A DNA stretch of 64,000 bases from Chloroflexia bacterium SDU3-3 (GCA_009268125.1 WBOU01000001.1:649247-713246); one strand, 5' to 3'. Positions 20,959 to 29,573 are shown, numbered from the stretch's first letter. A program made the numbers and translations. The notes: generated by a model not told the origin, from the sequence alone.

Positions 20959-21291
20959 ATGTCCATGCGAGAAGAGCCGATCACCCTCTTTGGGGCCGAC
21001 GACTGCTATGACACCCAGCGAACGCGCCAGCAGCTCATCCAGCTGGGCATCCCATTCAAGGAGATCCGGATCGACGATGATCCGATCGCCACCAGCTTTG
21101 TCACCGTGGTGAACGGCGGCTACCGCAGCACGCCGACGCTGCTGATCGGCCAGGGCAAGGAGAAGGTGGTCATCACCGAGCCGACCAACCCTGAGTTGGT
21201 CGCCATCCTGCGCCAGATCGGCTACGACCATGTAGCGCTGACCCTGCCGGATACGATCAACTCGTTGCAGTGCTCTCCTGAGGGGCTATGA
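20959..21291 (+). CDS. Glutaredoxin-like protein with CxxT active site
   Basis: 110 aa. The glutaredoxin/NrdH-like fold is indicated by ITLFGADDC, the active-site motif C16-Y-D-T, the helix after it, and the cis-proline block STPTLLIG near 53-60. The second cysteine of the usual CxxC is replaced by Thr, so it should act as a monothiol enzyme or as a cluster or thiol transfer factor. The C-terminal ~25 residues are a non-conserved tail. AAGGAA 6-7 nt before ATG 20959 supports the start. The position directly after the Cys-rich MarR gene suggests a shared redox role. Confidence 0.8.
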   Translation: MSMREEPITLFGADDCYDTQRTRQQLIQLGIPFKEIRIDDDPIATSFVTVVNGGYRSTPTLLIGQGKEKVVITEPTNPELVAILRQIGYDHVALTLPDTINSLQCSPEGL

Positions 21292-21363
21292 TAGAGAGGT
21301 CGAGAGCACCCGAACTATCGAGAGTCGTCGCTACCGATCTGCAGCGCAGAGGGAGAATGCTGG

Positions 21364-22050
21364 ATGATACCGCAGGTACTTGGGCTGTTTATCGGGCATC
21401 CGCACACGTATGGCCGCGAGGGGGCCAGCGACCCGCTGGATCGCCCGTGGACATCGGGCATCGTCAAGGCTGCGGTGAGCGGCCCCATCTGGCTGGGGCG
21501 CACCAACCTCGCGGGCGATGCGCAGGCCGATCTTGAGAACCACGGCGGGCCAGAGAAAGCCGTATGCGTGTACCCAGGCGAGCACTACCCATCCTGGCGC
21601 GCAGCGCTGGGCCAGCCCGATTTCCCCTTCGGGGCCTTTGGCGAGAATATCACGGTGGGCGGCCAGACCGAGGCCGACGTGTGCATCGGCGACATCTTCA
21701 CGCTTGGGGATGCCCGCGTGCAAGTGTCGCAGCCGCGCCAGCCCTGCTGGAAGCTAGCGCGCCGCTGGCACCTGAGGGATCTGGCCGCGCAGGTGCAGCG
21801 CAGCGGGCGGACCGGCTGGTACCTGCGCGTGCTCGACGAGGGGCTGGTGGGGCCAGATGCCCAGATGCAGCTGATCGAGCGCCCCTACCCAGAGTGGAGC
21901 ATCGCGCACGCGAACCAGATCATGCACCACCGCAGGCACGATCTGGCGGCGGCGGCGGCCCTGGCCGACTGCCCACAGCTCTCCGGCAGCTGGCGGCGCA
22001 CCCTCCAGGCGCGGGCGGAGCGCGGCAGCGAAGGCAGCCCAGCCCCATGA
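21364..22050 (+). CDS. MOSC-domain protein (YiiM-like)
   Basis: 228 aa. The family blocks DLENHGGPEKAVCVYPGEHYPSW (two parts, near 56-80), FGAFGENITVGG near 88-99 and the conserved cysteine in SQPRQPCWKL near 128 identify a MOSC domain of the YiiM type. In E. coli YiiM belongs to the molybdenum-cofactor-dependent defence against N-hydroxylated bases. The C-terminal ~45 residues are a helical extension like that of YiiM (3-alpha domain). The ATG at 21364 fits the family start. The gene may be the last of the 19646-22050 unit, although the 72-nt gap before it leaves room for a separate promoter. Confidence 0.88.
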   Translation: MIPQVLGLFIGHPHTYGREGASDPLDRPWTSGIVKAAVSGPIWLGRTNLAGDAQADLENHGGPEKAVCVYPGEHYPSWRAALGQPDFPFGAFGENITVGGQTEADVCIGDIFTLGDARVQVSQPRQPCWKLARRWHLRDLAAQVQRSGRTGWYLRVLDEGLVGPDAQMQLIERPYPEWSIAHANQIMHHRRHDLAAAAALADCPQLSGSWRRTLQARAERGSEGSPAP

Positions 22051-22152
22051 AGCAAGCGCTCAACCCGAGATGCTGCGCGCCTAGCCCCCGCTATCGGCAT
22101 CGATAGGGATGGCGGACGGGGCGTGATAAAGCTGGTTGAGCCGAGCAAACAG

Positions 22153-22206
22153 AAGACGCCAAGATCGTTAAACGATCTTGGCGTCTTCGTGTCTTCGTGG
22201 TTCAAA
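22153..22206. terminator. Hairpin terminator with adjoining repeat between MOSC and asnS genes
   Basis: Perfect 17-nt arms (22153-22169 and 22171-22187) meet at a single-base centre. The right arm continues into GCGTCTTCGTGTCTTCGTGGTT, a member of the GTCTT(C/G)GTG(T)-type intergenic repeat also present, degenerately, at about 4080-4180 and 26210-26223. The hairpin sits between the convergent MOSC gene and asnS and can terminate both; on the minus strand it is followed by CTGTTTG. Confidence 0.65.
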
Positions 22207-22209
22207 AAC

Positions 22210-23535
22210 CTACGGGTACATGCGGTAGAGCATACGGGGGAAGGGGATGGTCTCGCGGATGTGGTGGGTGCCCGCGATCCAGGCCGTGCAGCGCTCGATG
22301 CCCATGCCGAAGCCCGAGTGCGGCACGCTGCCGTAGCGGCGCAAGTCGAGGTACCACTGGTAGTCCTCCAGCTTCAGGCCCTGCTCCACGATCCGCTGCT
22401 CCAGCAGGGCCGCATCGTGGATGCGCTGCGAGCCGCCGATGATCTCGCCGTAGCCCTCGGGGGCCAGCAGGTCGGCGCAGAGCACCACCTCGGGGCGGTC
22501 GTGGTCGGGCTGCATGTAGAAGGCCTTCACCGAGGTGGGGTACTTCTCCACGAACACCGGGCGGTCGAACTTGCTGGCGATCAGCGTCTCGTGGGGCGCG
22601 CCCAGATCCTCGCCCCAGGGCAGCGGCGTCGCGCCCTCGACCAGGCCCTGGTTGTCCGCCACCAGCTTGAGCGCCTCGTCGTAGGTGATGCGCGGGAACG
22701 GCGCGAGGCAGTTCTCCAGCGTGGTGGTGTCGCGCTCCAGCACCTTCAGATCTTCGGCGCGGCGCTCCAGGCAGCGCTGCACGATCGCGCTCACGAAGTT
22801 CTCCTGGAGCCGCATGTTGTCCTCATGCGTGGCGAAGGCCACCTCCGGCTCGATCATCCAGAACTCGGTGAGGTGGCGGCGGGTCTTCGACTTCTCGGCG
22901 CGGAAGGTCGGGCCGAAGCAGTAGACCTTGCCGAAGCTCATCATGCCCGACTCGACGTAGAGCTGGCCGGTCTGCGCTAGGTAGGCCTGGCCCAGGTCGA
23001 AGTACTCGATCGCGAACAGGTTCGATGTGCCCTCGGCGGCGGTGGGCGTGAGGATGGGCGAGTCGTAGCGGATGAAGCCCTGGGCGTTGAGCCACTCCTG
23101 GGCGGCGGCGATCACCTCGGCGCGGATGCGCAGCAGGGCGTTCTGCTTGGAGGAGCGCACCCACAGGTGGCGGTGCTCCATCAGGAACTCGACGCCGTGA
23201 TCCTTGGGCTGGATGGGGTACTCCTGCTCGGGCACGTGCACCACCTCGACGCCGGTCACATCCAGCTCGTAGCCGCCCGCCGCTCGCTCGTCGGCGCGCA
23301 CCTTGCCCGTGATCCGGCACGAGCTCTCCAGCGTCAGGCGCTGGGCCGCCTCGAACACGGCCTCCTCCACATTCTTGCGGAACACCACGCACTGCATCAC
23401 ACCGCTGCCGTCGCGCAGCCGGATGAAGATCAGCTTGCCCTTGGCTGTTTTATTCGCCACCCACCCAGCCAGCGTTACCTCCTGGCCCTCGTGCTTGGCG
23501 ATCTCGGCAATCGTTGCCGTCGGTAGTAGTGACAT
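22210..23535 (-). CDS. asnS: Asparaginyl-tRNA synthetase
   Basis: 441 aa class II synthetase that charges tRNA-Asn. An N-terminal OB-fold anticodon domain ([24 protein letters not shown] near 20-43) is followed by the catalytic core with motif 2 [15 protein letters not shown] near 205-219 and motif 3 [13 protein letters not shown] near 412-424. The residue pattern [20 protein letters not shown] agrees with AsnRS rather than AspRS. The ATG at 23535 is taken as start because the conserved N-terminus begins there with GAGGT directly upstream; an in-frame start at 23586 would add 17 residues without family likeness. Transcription ends at the 22153-22187 hairpin. Confidence 0.95.
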   Translation of the reverse strand: MSLLPTATIAEIAKHEGQEVTLAGWVANKTAKGKLIFIRLRDGSGVMQCVVFRKNVEEAVFEAAQRLTLESSCRITGKVRADERAAGGYELDVTGVEVVHVPEQEYPIQPKDHGVEFLMEHRHLWVRSSKQNALLRIRAEVIAAAQEWLNAQGFIRYDSPILTPTAAEGTSNLFAIEYFDLGQAYLAQTGQLYVESGMMSFGKVYCFGPTFRAEKSKTRRHLTEFWMIEPEVAFATHEDNMRLQENFVSAIVQRCLERRAEDLKVLERDTTTLENCLAPFPRITYDEALKLVADNQGLVEGATPLPWGEDLGAPHETLIASKFDRPVFVEKYPTSVKAFYMQPDHDRPEVVLCADLLAPEGYGEIIGGSQRIHDAALLEQRIVEQGLKLEDYQWYLDLRRYGSVPHSGFGMGIERCTAWIAGTHHIRETIPFPRMLYRMYP

Positions 23536-23661
23536 ACCTCGAAAACCTTTCCGCAGTATCGCTCGATGTCCCTGAGTATAGCACAAGATAGGCGGGGGCT
23601 GGCATCGCTGGCGGTCAGCACGCCAAGCTCTGGCATATGCCAGAGCTGCGCCAGCGCATTA

Positions 23662-24273
23662 CTACCTGAGCATCACCCCATCCAGCACGATCTGCGCGAG
23701 CTGATCAAGGAAGGCCGCATCAAGCGGAGCCTGGAAGAACAGCATGCGCACATACAGCGCCCCGATCAGCGTGGTGAACACCGCCTCCGGCACGACTCCC
23801 GCCGCGATCTCGCCCCGCGCGACCGCGCGCTCGATCAGCAGGCCGGTGTGGCTAAACCGCGCCGCCCAGTACAGCTGCCGGGCCTGCGAGTCCTGCTGGC
23901 TCATGGTCGAAAATGCCGACCGCGTGAGCAGCCTGCCCAGCGGCGACTCGAGAAAGCTGGCGCTGGATTGAAGAAATGCCTGGATGTCGCCGCGAAAGTT
24001 GCCCGTGTCTGGCAGCGGTATGGTCTCGTTCATGCGTGTCAGCACCGTCTCGATGATCAGGCCGTCGCGGCTGCCCCAGCGCCGGTAGATGGTCGACTCG
24101 TGCACGCCCACCTGGCTCGCGATCTCAGCGACGTTAAAGCTCTCGATATCCTCATCGCGCAGCATATCCATCGTCGCATCCATCACCGCTTGGCGGATGC
24201 GCGCGCTGCGCCCGCCGGTCCGCCGCTTTGGCGCGCTGGGCGGGGCGGGCTGCTGCGGCTGTCTCTTATCCAT
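23662..24273 (-). CDS. TetR-family transcriptional repressor
   Basis: 203 aa. The N-terminal helix-turn-helix is clear: IRQAVMDATMDML, then FNVAEIASQVGVHESTIYRRWGSRDGLI near 46-73. The C-terminal ligand domain is helical (LLIERAVARGEIAAGV and a TetR_C-like end, VLDGVMLR). It is divergent from the SDR gene with a 120-nt shared promoter region that contains two copies of the same 19-bp palindrome, so it most likely represses both itself and the SDR. The inducer is unknown, but the SDR suggests a small hydrophobic alcohol or ketone. Confidence 0.92.
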   Translation of the reverse strand: MDKRQPQQPAPPSAPKRRTGGRSARIRQAVMDATMDMLRDEDIESFNVAEIASQVGVHESTIYRRWGSRDGLIIETVLTRMNETIPLPDTGNFRGDIQAFLQSSASFLESPLGRLLTRSAFSTMSQQDSQARQLYWAARFSHTGLLIERAVARGEIAAGVVPEAVFTTLIGALYVRMLFFQAPLDAAFLDQLAQIVLDGVMLR

Positions 24274-24309
24274 AGGTTGCCTCGCATCTCACGCTCATAT
24301 TCGTATCTT

Positions 24310-24380
24310 AATGCAAGTGGCTTGCATTATCAAATCGGGTGTGCTACAGTGGCGCGCATCTATCGCGAGTCACTCGCATT
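24310..24380. promoter_or_regulatory. Two matching TetR operators in the tetR-SDR intergenic region
   Basis: Operator 1 is AATGCAAGTGGCTTGCATT (24310-24328), with perfect 8-nt arms around TGG. Operator 2, ATCGCGAGTCACTCGCATT (24362-24380), read on the minus strand, gives AATGCGAGTGACTCGCGAT; both fit AATGC(A/G)AGTG(A/G)CT(C/T)GC(A/G)(A/T)T. TTGCAT (24322-24327) and TACAGT (24346-24351) make a plausible -35/-10 pair for the SDR gene, so operator 1 covers the -35 and operator 2 lies just past the start site. Confidence 0.8.
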
Positions 24381-24393
24381 AAGGAGACATGGT

Positions 24394-25227
24394 ATGTCCA
24401 CGCAGATCGCAAAAGTAGCCCTCATCACCGGCGCATCATCGGGGATCGGGCGCGCCACCGCGCTCGCGCTGGCCAGCGCGGGGTATGTGGCCTACGCCAC
24501 CGCACGGCAGCCCCACGCGCTCGCCGCGCTTGAGCGGGCTGGGCTACACGCGCTGCCGCTCGATGTGACCGACGAGCGCAGCATGGCCGCAGCCGTGCAG
24601 CGCATCGAGGCCGCGCACGGCGCGATCGATGTGCTCGTCAACAACGCCGGTGCCAGCGAGATGGGGCCGCTCGAAGAGATCGAGCTAGCGCGCGTGCGCC
24701 ACCTCTTCGAGACCAACGTCTTCGGCATGCTACGGCTGTGCCAGCTGGCTCTGCCCGGCATGCGCCGCCGAGGCGGCGGGCGGATCGTGAACGTCAGCTC
24801 GATGGGCGGCGAGTTCACCACGCCGTTCAGCGGGGCGTACCACGCCAGCAAGTACGCCGTCGAGTCGCTCTCCGACGCGCTGCGGTTCGAGGTGCAGCCC
24901 TTCGGCGTGGGTGTGATCGTCATCCAGCCGGGCGTGGTGCAGACGCCATTCGGGGCGCGCGCCCAGGCCAGCATCCGCACCAGTGAGGACAGCCCCTACG
25001 CGGCGCAGCTGGATGCCTTCCGCCGCTTCCTGGCGGCCAACGCCGACGGCGATAGCGCCGAGGTGCTCACCCCCGACCTAGTGGCCCAGGTGATCGTCGA
25101 TGCGGTATCGGCGGCGCAGCCGGAGACGCGCTACAAGGTGGGGGCCGAGGCCGAGCAGCTCGCCAGCGCGCGCCGCTCGATGAGCGACCGCAAGTGGGAT
25201 GCGCTCTACCGCCAGCTGCTGGGCTGA
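24394..25227 (+). CDS. Short-chain dehydrogenase/reductase
   Basis: 277 aa classical SDR. The cofactor-binding GASSGIG (near 13-19), NNAG (near 86-89), catalytic Ser in VSSMGG (near 132) and YHASK (Tyr and Lys near 149-153) are all present. Arg after the first strand block (ATARQP) favours NADP(H). The substrate is not deducible. The ATG at 24394 follows AAGGAGA by 6 nt; a nearby ATG at 24389 is out of frame. It is controlled with the divergent TetR gene through the two palindromes. Confidence 0.93.
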   Translation: MSTQIAKVALITGASSGIGRATALALASAGYVAYATARQPHALAALERAGLHALPLDVTDERSMAAAVQRIEAAHGAIDVLVNNAGASEMGPLEEIELARVRHLFETNVFGMLRLCQLALPGMRRRGGGRIVNVSSMGGEFTTPFSGAYHASKYAVESLSDALRFEVQPFGVGVIVIQPGVVQTPFGARAQASIRTSEDSPYAAQLDAFRRFLAANADGDSAEVLTPDLVAQVIVDAVSAAQPETRYKVGAEAEQLASARRSMSDRKWDALYRQLLG

Positions 25228-25289
25228 GCGCTAGGGCATATAGCCATGCCCATGTCGCCATATCAAACACACTGCGGCCACCCGCCCGA

Positions 25290-25859
25290 TCACCACAGAT
25301 CGGCCATCTGCGAGTAGATCAGCAGCGGCTTGGTATCCAGAAACACGCGCGGCGAGAAATCTGCGAAGTAGCCGATGTTCATGCACCACTTCTCGTACCA
25401 CCACCACGGCCAGTCCCACGAGTGCGGCGTGAACTGCGGGCTGCGGCGGGCATTGTAGCGAACCCGCCCCCACTGGCCCGGCTGAAGGATGAGCGCATCC
25501 GAGCGAGCGGGGCGCTCCGGCATTCCCTTGCCGTTCCATCTGAAGTCAATATGAGCCACCTCATCCTGAAACCGCAGGCGCACACAGTCACATTCGAAGG
25601 GCGTATCTATCGGCAGCACCGCATCCGATGGCGCTCCGCCGGGGTGCAGCACAAAATCGATCATGTAATTCGCGCCATCAACGATCAACGATGGGGCGGC
25701 AAGCGGCTGCTTGAGCGCAGATAGCTCCAGCGCCTCGGGCACCTGATTGCGCACGCCCGCGCGCTGCCCGCCGCGCGACGCCTTCGACCACTGTGTGAGG
25801 ATAACTTGAAGCACGATGCATGGCTGCGGCGGCAGCTGTTTCTTGGCGCGAGCTTTCAT
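25290..25859 (-). CDS. Hypothetical protein
   Basis: 189 aa, no recognised family. A basic N-terminus (MKARAKKQL) precedes a soluble, Trp- and aromatic-rich sequence with a striking SWDWPWWWYEKWCMNIGYF block near 147-165. No signal peptide or membrane helix is convincing. Base composition is slightly below that of the flanking housekeeping genes. It is followed on the same strand by nothing within 60 nt except the convergent SDR gene, and upstream lies another small hypothetical in the same orientation. It belongs to an accessory stretch (25.3-26.4 kb) that also holds a repeat element. Confidence 0.6.
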   Translation of the reverse strand: MKARAKKQLPPQPCIVLQVILTQWSKASRGGQRAGVRNQVPEALELSALKQPLAAPSLIVDGANYMIDFVLHPGGAPSDAVLPIDTPFECDCVRLRFQDEVAHIDFRWNGKGMPERPARSDALILQPGQWGRVRYNARRSPQFTPHSWDWPWWWYEKWCMNIGYFADFSPRVFLDTKPLLIYSQMADLW

Positions 25860-25944
25860 AGGGCCTCGTTAGCATCAATAGAAGACTGAAAACAGCTATG
25901 GGCTTGTTGGAACCATAGGATTTCATTTATATGTGATAGAAGCA

Positions 25945-26127
25945 TCATGGATGATCATGTAACGTTGTCCCGTCACCATTCAAGCGGCGTGGATTCCATT
26001 TAGCCTTGATCGCAGCCAGATTTTCCTCATCCACTACAACATCGCCATTTTTGATAGTATAGGCACCTGTTTCATAGCACTCTAAGATGGCAGATAGCAT
26101 TGTGGTCAGGCTCTCATAGCGCGTCAT
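25945..26127 (-). CDS. Small hypothetical protein
   Basis: 60 aa, acidic in the middle (NGDVVVDEENLAAIKAKWN), with no signal peptide or metal motif. The sequence reads like a real protein (amphipathic helix, then a short charged segment) and the region has lower GC than neighbours, so random open frames are less likely. It lies 85 nt upstream of, and in the same direction as, the 25290-25859 gene, so the two may be one accessory operon. No family assignment. Confidence 0.45.
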   Translation of the reverse strand: MTRYESLTTMLSAILECYETGAYTIKNGDVVVDEENLAAIKAKWNPRRLNGDGTTLHDHP

Positions 26128-26177
26128 TTCAGCATACAGAACAACACGCGAAGGCGCAAAGGCCTGCGCTATGATCG

Positions 26178-26342
26178 GGGCCTATGCATTCGCGTTCACC
26201 AGAACGTTCTACCACCAAGACTCGAAAGCGCCTTGGGAAGAAAAGAGAACAACTCCTATGAAGGCGCAAAAACATGAAGGAAAACGGATTCATGACCAAG
26301 CTACCAACCTACGAAGCGGCATCAAGCGGAACGCATAGGCCC
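26178..26342. repeat. 165-bp element bounded by 14-nt inverted repeats (MITE-like)
   Basis: GGGCCTATGCATTC (26178-26191) and its inverse GAACGCATAGGCCC (26329-26342) match at 13 of 14 positions and bound a 165-bp AT-richer segment. The left part contains TACCACCAAGACTC (26210-26223), the reverse complement of a block in the 4165-4213 repeat. No open reading frame of note lies inside. The flanks show no clear target duplication by eye. The remaining gap (26128-26452) holds nothing else that I can support apart from the ribosome site of the next gene. Confidence 0.5.
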
Positions 26343-26452
26343 TAGCCCTACCCGGCAGCGGCGCGATGAATCACCCCCTATTTGCCGTTTATGCTGGTAT
26401 GCCCACAAGCGCAAAGGCTGGCATGTATGCCACTCACAGCAAAAGGAAACCC

Positions 26453-28429
26453 ATGAGGCATCCCATCGCTTCTATCTTTAACTGCGCCGCATTATTCCTG
26501 CTCATCGCAATGCCTCTGGGCTGCATCAGCACGCCCGCACATGCCGCTAGCACATTGACCGTGCTCAACACCAACGACAGCGGGGTTGGCTCGCTGCGCC
26601 AGGCGATCGCCGATGCGGCGGCGGGCGATACCATTATCTTCGACCCCAGCCTCTCAGGCGCAACCATCCGGCTGCAAAACCTGACTGACAGCCTAACCAT
26701 CAACAAAGACCTGACGATCGACGGCTCAGCGCTGGCTGCGAAGATCACAATCAGCGGCGACACCGATAACAATGGCGACGGCGACATCCGTGTGCTGGTC
26801 ATCGACAGCGCCACCGTAACGCTGAAGGGGCTGGCCATCGCCAAGGGCAATATCGCGGCGGCGGGCGGCGGCATCTCCAACAGCGGCGCGCTGACCCTGG
26901 TAGATTGCACCGTGTCGGAGAATACCTCGTCTGCCGACAAAGGCGGCGGGATCGCCTCCACCGGGCCGCTCACACTGATCAACAGCACCGTCTCGCACAA
27001 CCAGTCCGATCAGCAGGGCGGCGGCATCGCCTCGTACGCGGGGGCGCTGAGCATCACCGACAGCACGATCGCCGATAACACGGTGGCGTTTAGCGACGGC
27101 GGCGGCATCTGGATCGGGCCTGGCAATGCAGACACCATCGCAATCACCCGCAGCACCATCGCCGATAACATGGCGCTGGGCGCGGGCGGCGGCATCTACA
27201 ACGACGCCTCGCCCAAGCTGACGATCGCCGACAGCAGCATCTCGGGCAACACCGCCACCGGCGCGCAGGGCGGCGGCATCTACGGCAGCGTCACGCTACG
27301 CGGCAGCGCGGTCGTTGGGAATCAAACATTGGCCAGCAGCGGCGGCGGGCTGCATACATGGAACGCCAGCATCGCCGACAGCACCATCGCCGACAACAGC
27401 GCGGCTGGCGATGGCGGGGGCATCTATCTGCGCGATAACCGCACGCTTTATATATCGGGCAGCACGCTCTCCGGCAACCAGGCCGGTGTTAGCTCCTACG
27501 GCGGGGCGATCTTGAGCCGACCCGGCGCAACCACCACCGTCGTCAACAGCACCATCTCGGGCAATGCGGCGGGGTACGGCGGGGGCATCCAGAGCGCGGC
27601 GGGGGGCAGCGTGAGCCTGAGCAGCGTGACCATGGCGGGCAACCAGTCGCCAAATGTCGGCGGCATCGGCGGGCTGGCCAACCAGGGCACGCTTAGCATG
27701 GTCAATACGATCATCGCCAGCTCGACGAACGGCAACTGCGCGAACATTGGCGCGGGCAGCATCTCCACCAACCAGGCGAATCTGGTGCAGGACGGCTCCT
27801 GCGGCACCGCGACCCCTGTTGACCCCATGCTCGGCCCGCTCGCCGACAACGGTGGCCCAACCAAGACCCACGCGCTGCTGGTCGGCTCGCCCGCCATCGA
27901 CGCGGGCGACGCCGCGTACTGCGCCGCCGAGCCAGGCGCGGCCAACCGCGACCAGCGCGGGGTGGCGCGGCCCATCGATGGCGATACCACGCCGGGAGCC
28001 ATCTGCGACATTGGCGCATTCGAAGCGCCGCTCGACCCTTCCGTGCCCACCGTGCAGTTCAGCCAAGCCACGTTCAGCGCAGCCGAGGGCGATGGCACAA
28101 GCCATGTGATCACCCTCACGCGCAGCGGCTCGCTGGCAGCCGCCTCGCAGGTGTGGGTCAGCATCGGCGGCGGGACGGCCACCAGCGGCGCGGACTACAG
28201 CGGTGCCGATTTCCCCATGACCATCAGCTTTGGCAGCGGGGAAAGCAGCCAAACCGTGAGCATCGGCCTGATCGACGATGATGACATCGAGCCAGCCGAG
28301 ACCATCAAGCTGATGGTGACGAGCTTGTCCAACGCCAAGATCGGCGCTCAGGGCAGCGCCACGCTCCAGATCGGCGATAACGACAGCATCCCCTCGTTCA
28401 CCAGCTACCTGCCGCTGATAACGCGCTGA
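26453..28429 (+). CDS. Secreted beta-helix surface protein with Calx-beta domain and YLPLI tail
   Basis: 658 aa. A signal peptide (about 1-32, ending in PAHA-AS) is followed by a domain opening with LTVLNTNDSGVGSLRQAI, typical of CSLREA/choice-of-anchor proteins. Residues about 100-470 form a right-handed parallel beta-helix with repeated GGG-I-N-S-T/ST-I-S/A-N-A units. A Calx-beta-like domain (VQFSQATFSAAEGDG to IGDND, about 540-645) comes next, and the protein ends in SYLPLITR, a tail type I recall from many secreted Chloroflexia proteins. Likely role: cell-surface or extracellular adhesion or polysaccharide binding. ATG 26453 follows AAGGAA by 5 nt and directly opens a good signal peptide, so it is preferred over the ATG at 26366. 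Confidence 0.85.
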   Translation: MRHPIASIFNCAALFLLIAMPLGCISTPAHAASTLTVLNTNDSGVGSLRQAIADAAAGDTIIFDPSLSGATIRLQNLTDSLTINKDLTIDGSALAAKITISGDTDNNGDGDIRVLVIDSATVTLKGLAIAKGNIAAAGGGISNSGALTLVDCTVSENTSSADKGGGIASTGPLTLINSTVSHNQSDQQGGGIASYAGALSITDSTIADNTVAFSDGGGIWIGPGNADTIAITRSTIADNMALGAGGGIYNDASPKLTIADSSISGNTATGAQGGGIYGSVTLRGSAVVGNQTLASSGGGLHTWNASIADSTIADNSAAGDGGGIYLRDNRTLYISGSTLSGNQAGVSSYGGAILSRPGATTTVVNSTISGNAAGYGGGIQSAAGGSVSLSSVTMAGNQSPNVGGIGGLANQGTLSMVNTIIASSTNGNCANIGAGSISTNQANLVQDGSCGTATPVDPMLGPLADNGGPTKTHALLVGSPAIDAGDAAYCAAEPGAANRDQRGVARPIDGDTTPGAICDIGAFEAPLDPSVPTVQFSQATFSAAEGDGTSHVITLTRSGSLAAASQVWVSIGGGTATSGADYSGADFPMTISFGSGESSQTVSIGLIDDDDIEPAETIKLMVTSLSNAKIGAQGSATLQIGDNDSIPSFTSYLPLITR

Positions 28430-28509
28430 GCTTGCCCGCAGGCCGCGCCGCCCTATGCAGCGGCGCGGCTGGCAGTTTCTTGCTCCATCAGCGCAGCCCC
28501 TAACCAATC

Positions 28510-28701
28510 TCAGCGCAGCTCCGCCCCATACCAGATCACCACCGGCACGCCCAGCGCGGACTCCAGCCTGGCGCGCTGCCCGCCGCGCAGCGGGTTGGCA
28601 AACACCACCGCGTCGGCGCGAAGATCCTGCACCAGCGCGGACAGCTCGCGCACCTTGCCGGGGCCAATATAGGTCGCCGCTGCGAGCGGGCGCTCCAGCA
28701 T
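28510..28701 (-). pseudogene. HflX N-terminal-domain fragment
   Basis: 63 aa from ATG 28701. The text AAATYIGPGKVRELSALVQDLRADAVVFANPL, read in two parts, matches the HflX N-terminal signature (ATYIGxGKVEEL, then GADLVIFDxELSPxQ) and continues to ALGVPVV, where HflX proceeds toward its GTPase domain. Here a stop codon follows within a few residues, so the nucleotide-binding domain is missing. In the same frame an upstream TAG abuts the end of the phosphoesterase gene, so the copy is cut on both sides. It is either a decayed hflX remnant or a stand-alone HflX_N-like mini-protein. Confidence 0.6.
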
Positions 28702-28740
28702 ATGCGAGCCGCCTGGCCTATCGGCCTCGCTCGCCCCGCC

Positions 28741-29481
28741 CTAGGCCGTGGCCGCTGGCGCGCCGCGATAGCGCCCGGTGCGCAGCTCGATGGCGTACGC
28801 CTCGCACTCGGGCATGTGCATGGCCTCAGCCTGGGCGATCTCCCCCTCGATATCGTAGGGAACGCGGATAAACTGGATCGCAAAGGTGTCGGCGGCGCTG
28901 CTGGCATAGGCACCCTCCAGTATGGCATAGGAAGCCTGCAGCATATCCAGCGGGTTGCCCACGCTGCCGACATTAAATAAGATGCGATTCTGGAACGTCT
29001 TCATATAGGCGCTATGGATATCGCCGTAGCCCACCACATCGGGCTGCATCGCGTGGCCCGTGAAGGTCGTGCTGTCGAACATGGCTGCGTGTCTCTCATC
29101 GGTGTCATTCATATGAACGCGGTGGTAGACCCCCTCCTGGGATGCGTGGAAGAGGCGCACCAGTTTCCCGCTCATTGCGAACTCGATGGTGTTTGGCAGC
29201 GTGGCCAGGTAGGCCAGGCGCTCCGCACCAAGCTGCTGGCGATGCCACTTCAGGGTCGGAATGTCGGTCTCGGCGAGGAGAAAGTCATCCCAGTTGCCCC
29301 GAACGATCACCTCGCAGACCTCGCGGCACATGTCGACCGCCTGATCCGAGCGCGGGCCTTTGCCGACCAGATCGCCCAGGCAGAAAATCCGCTCGATCTT
29401 GCGCTGCCGAATGTCTTTGAGCACCGCCTCTAGCGCGGTGATATTGCCGTGGATGTCGGAGATGATAGCAATACGATCCAA
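28741..29481 (-). CDS. Calcineurin-like metallophosphoesterase
   Basis: 246 aa. Metal-binding motifs occur in order: DIHGN (near 8-12), GDLVGKGP (near 36-43), GNWDD (near 61-65), FHAS (His near 111) and a GHAMQ / GYGDIHSAY block (near 140-157). This is the YfcE/Icc-type family with a two-metal centre; substrates in the family include phosphodiesters, but the one here is unknown. No ATG lies upstream of the first motif, and the only plausible start is TTG at 29481, followed by DRIAIISDIHGN and preceded by AGG and a G-rich run. The longer open frame upstream is antisense-like filler over the next gene. It is followed by the HflX fragment. Confidence 0.82.
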   Translation of the reverse strand: MDRIAIISDIHGNITALEAVLKDIRQRKIERIFCLGDLVGKGPRSDQAVDMCREVCEVIVRGNWDDFLLAETDIPTLKWHRQQLGAERLAYLATLPNTIEFAMSGKLVRLFHASQEGVYHRVHMNDTDERHAAMFDSTTFTGHAMQPDVVGYGDIHSAYMKTFQNRILFNVGSVGNPLDMLQASYAILEGAYASSAADTFAIQFIRVPYDIEGEIAQAEAMHMPECEAYAIELRTGRYRGAPAATA

Positions 29482-29573
29482 CCTGTGTTTCCCCCCACGT
29501 GCGCTGCCGCTGAGCGGCAGCGCACCAGCCTGATTCTCGCAGTAAACAACACTACACCCAGGCCAAACCACGC

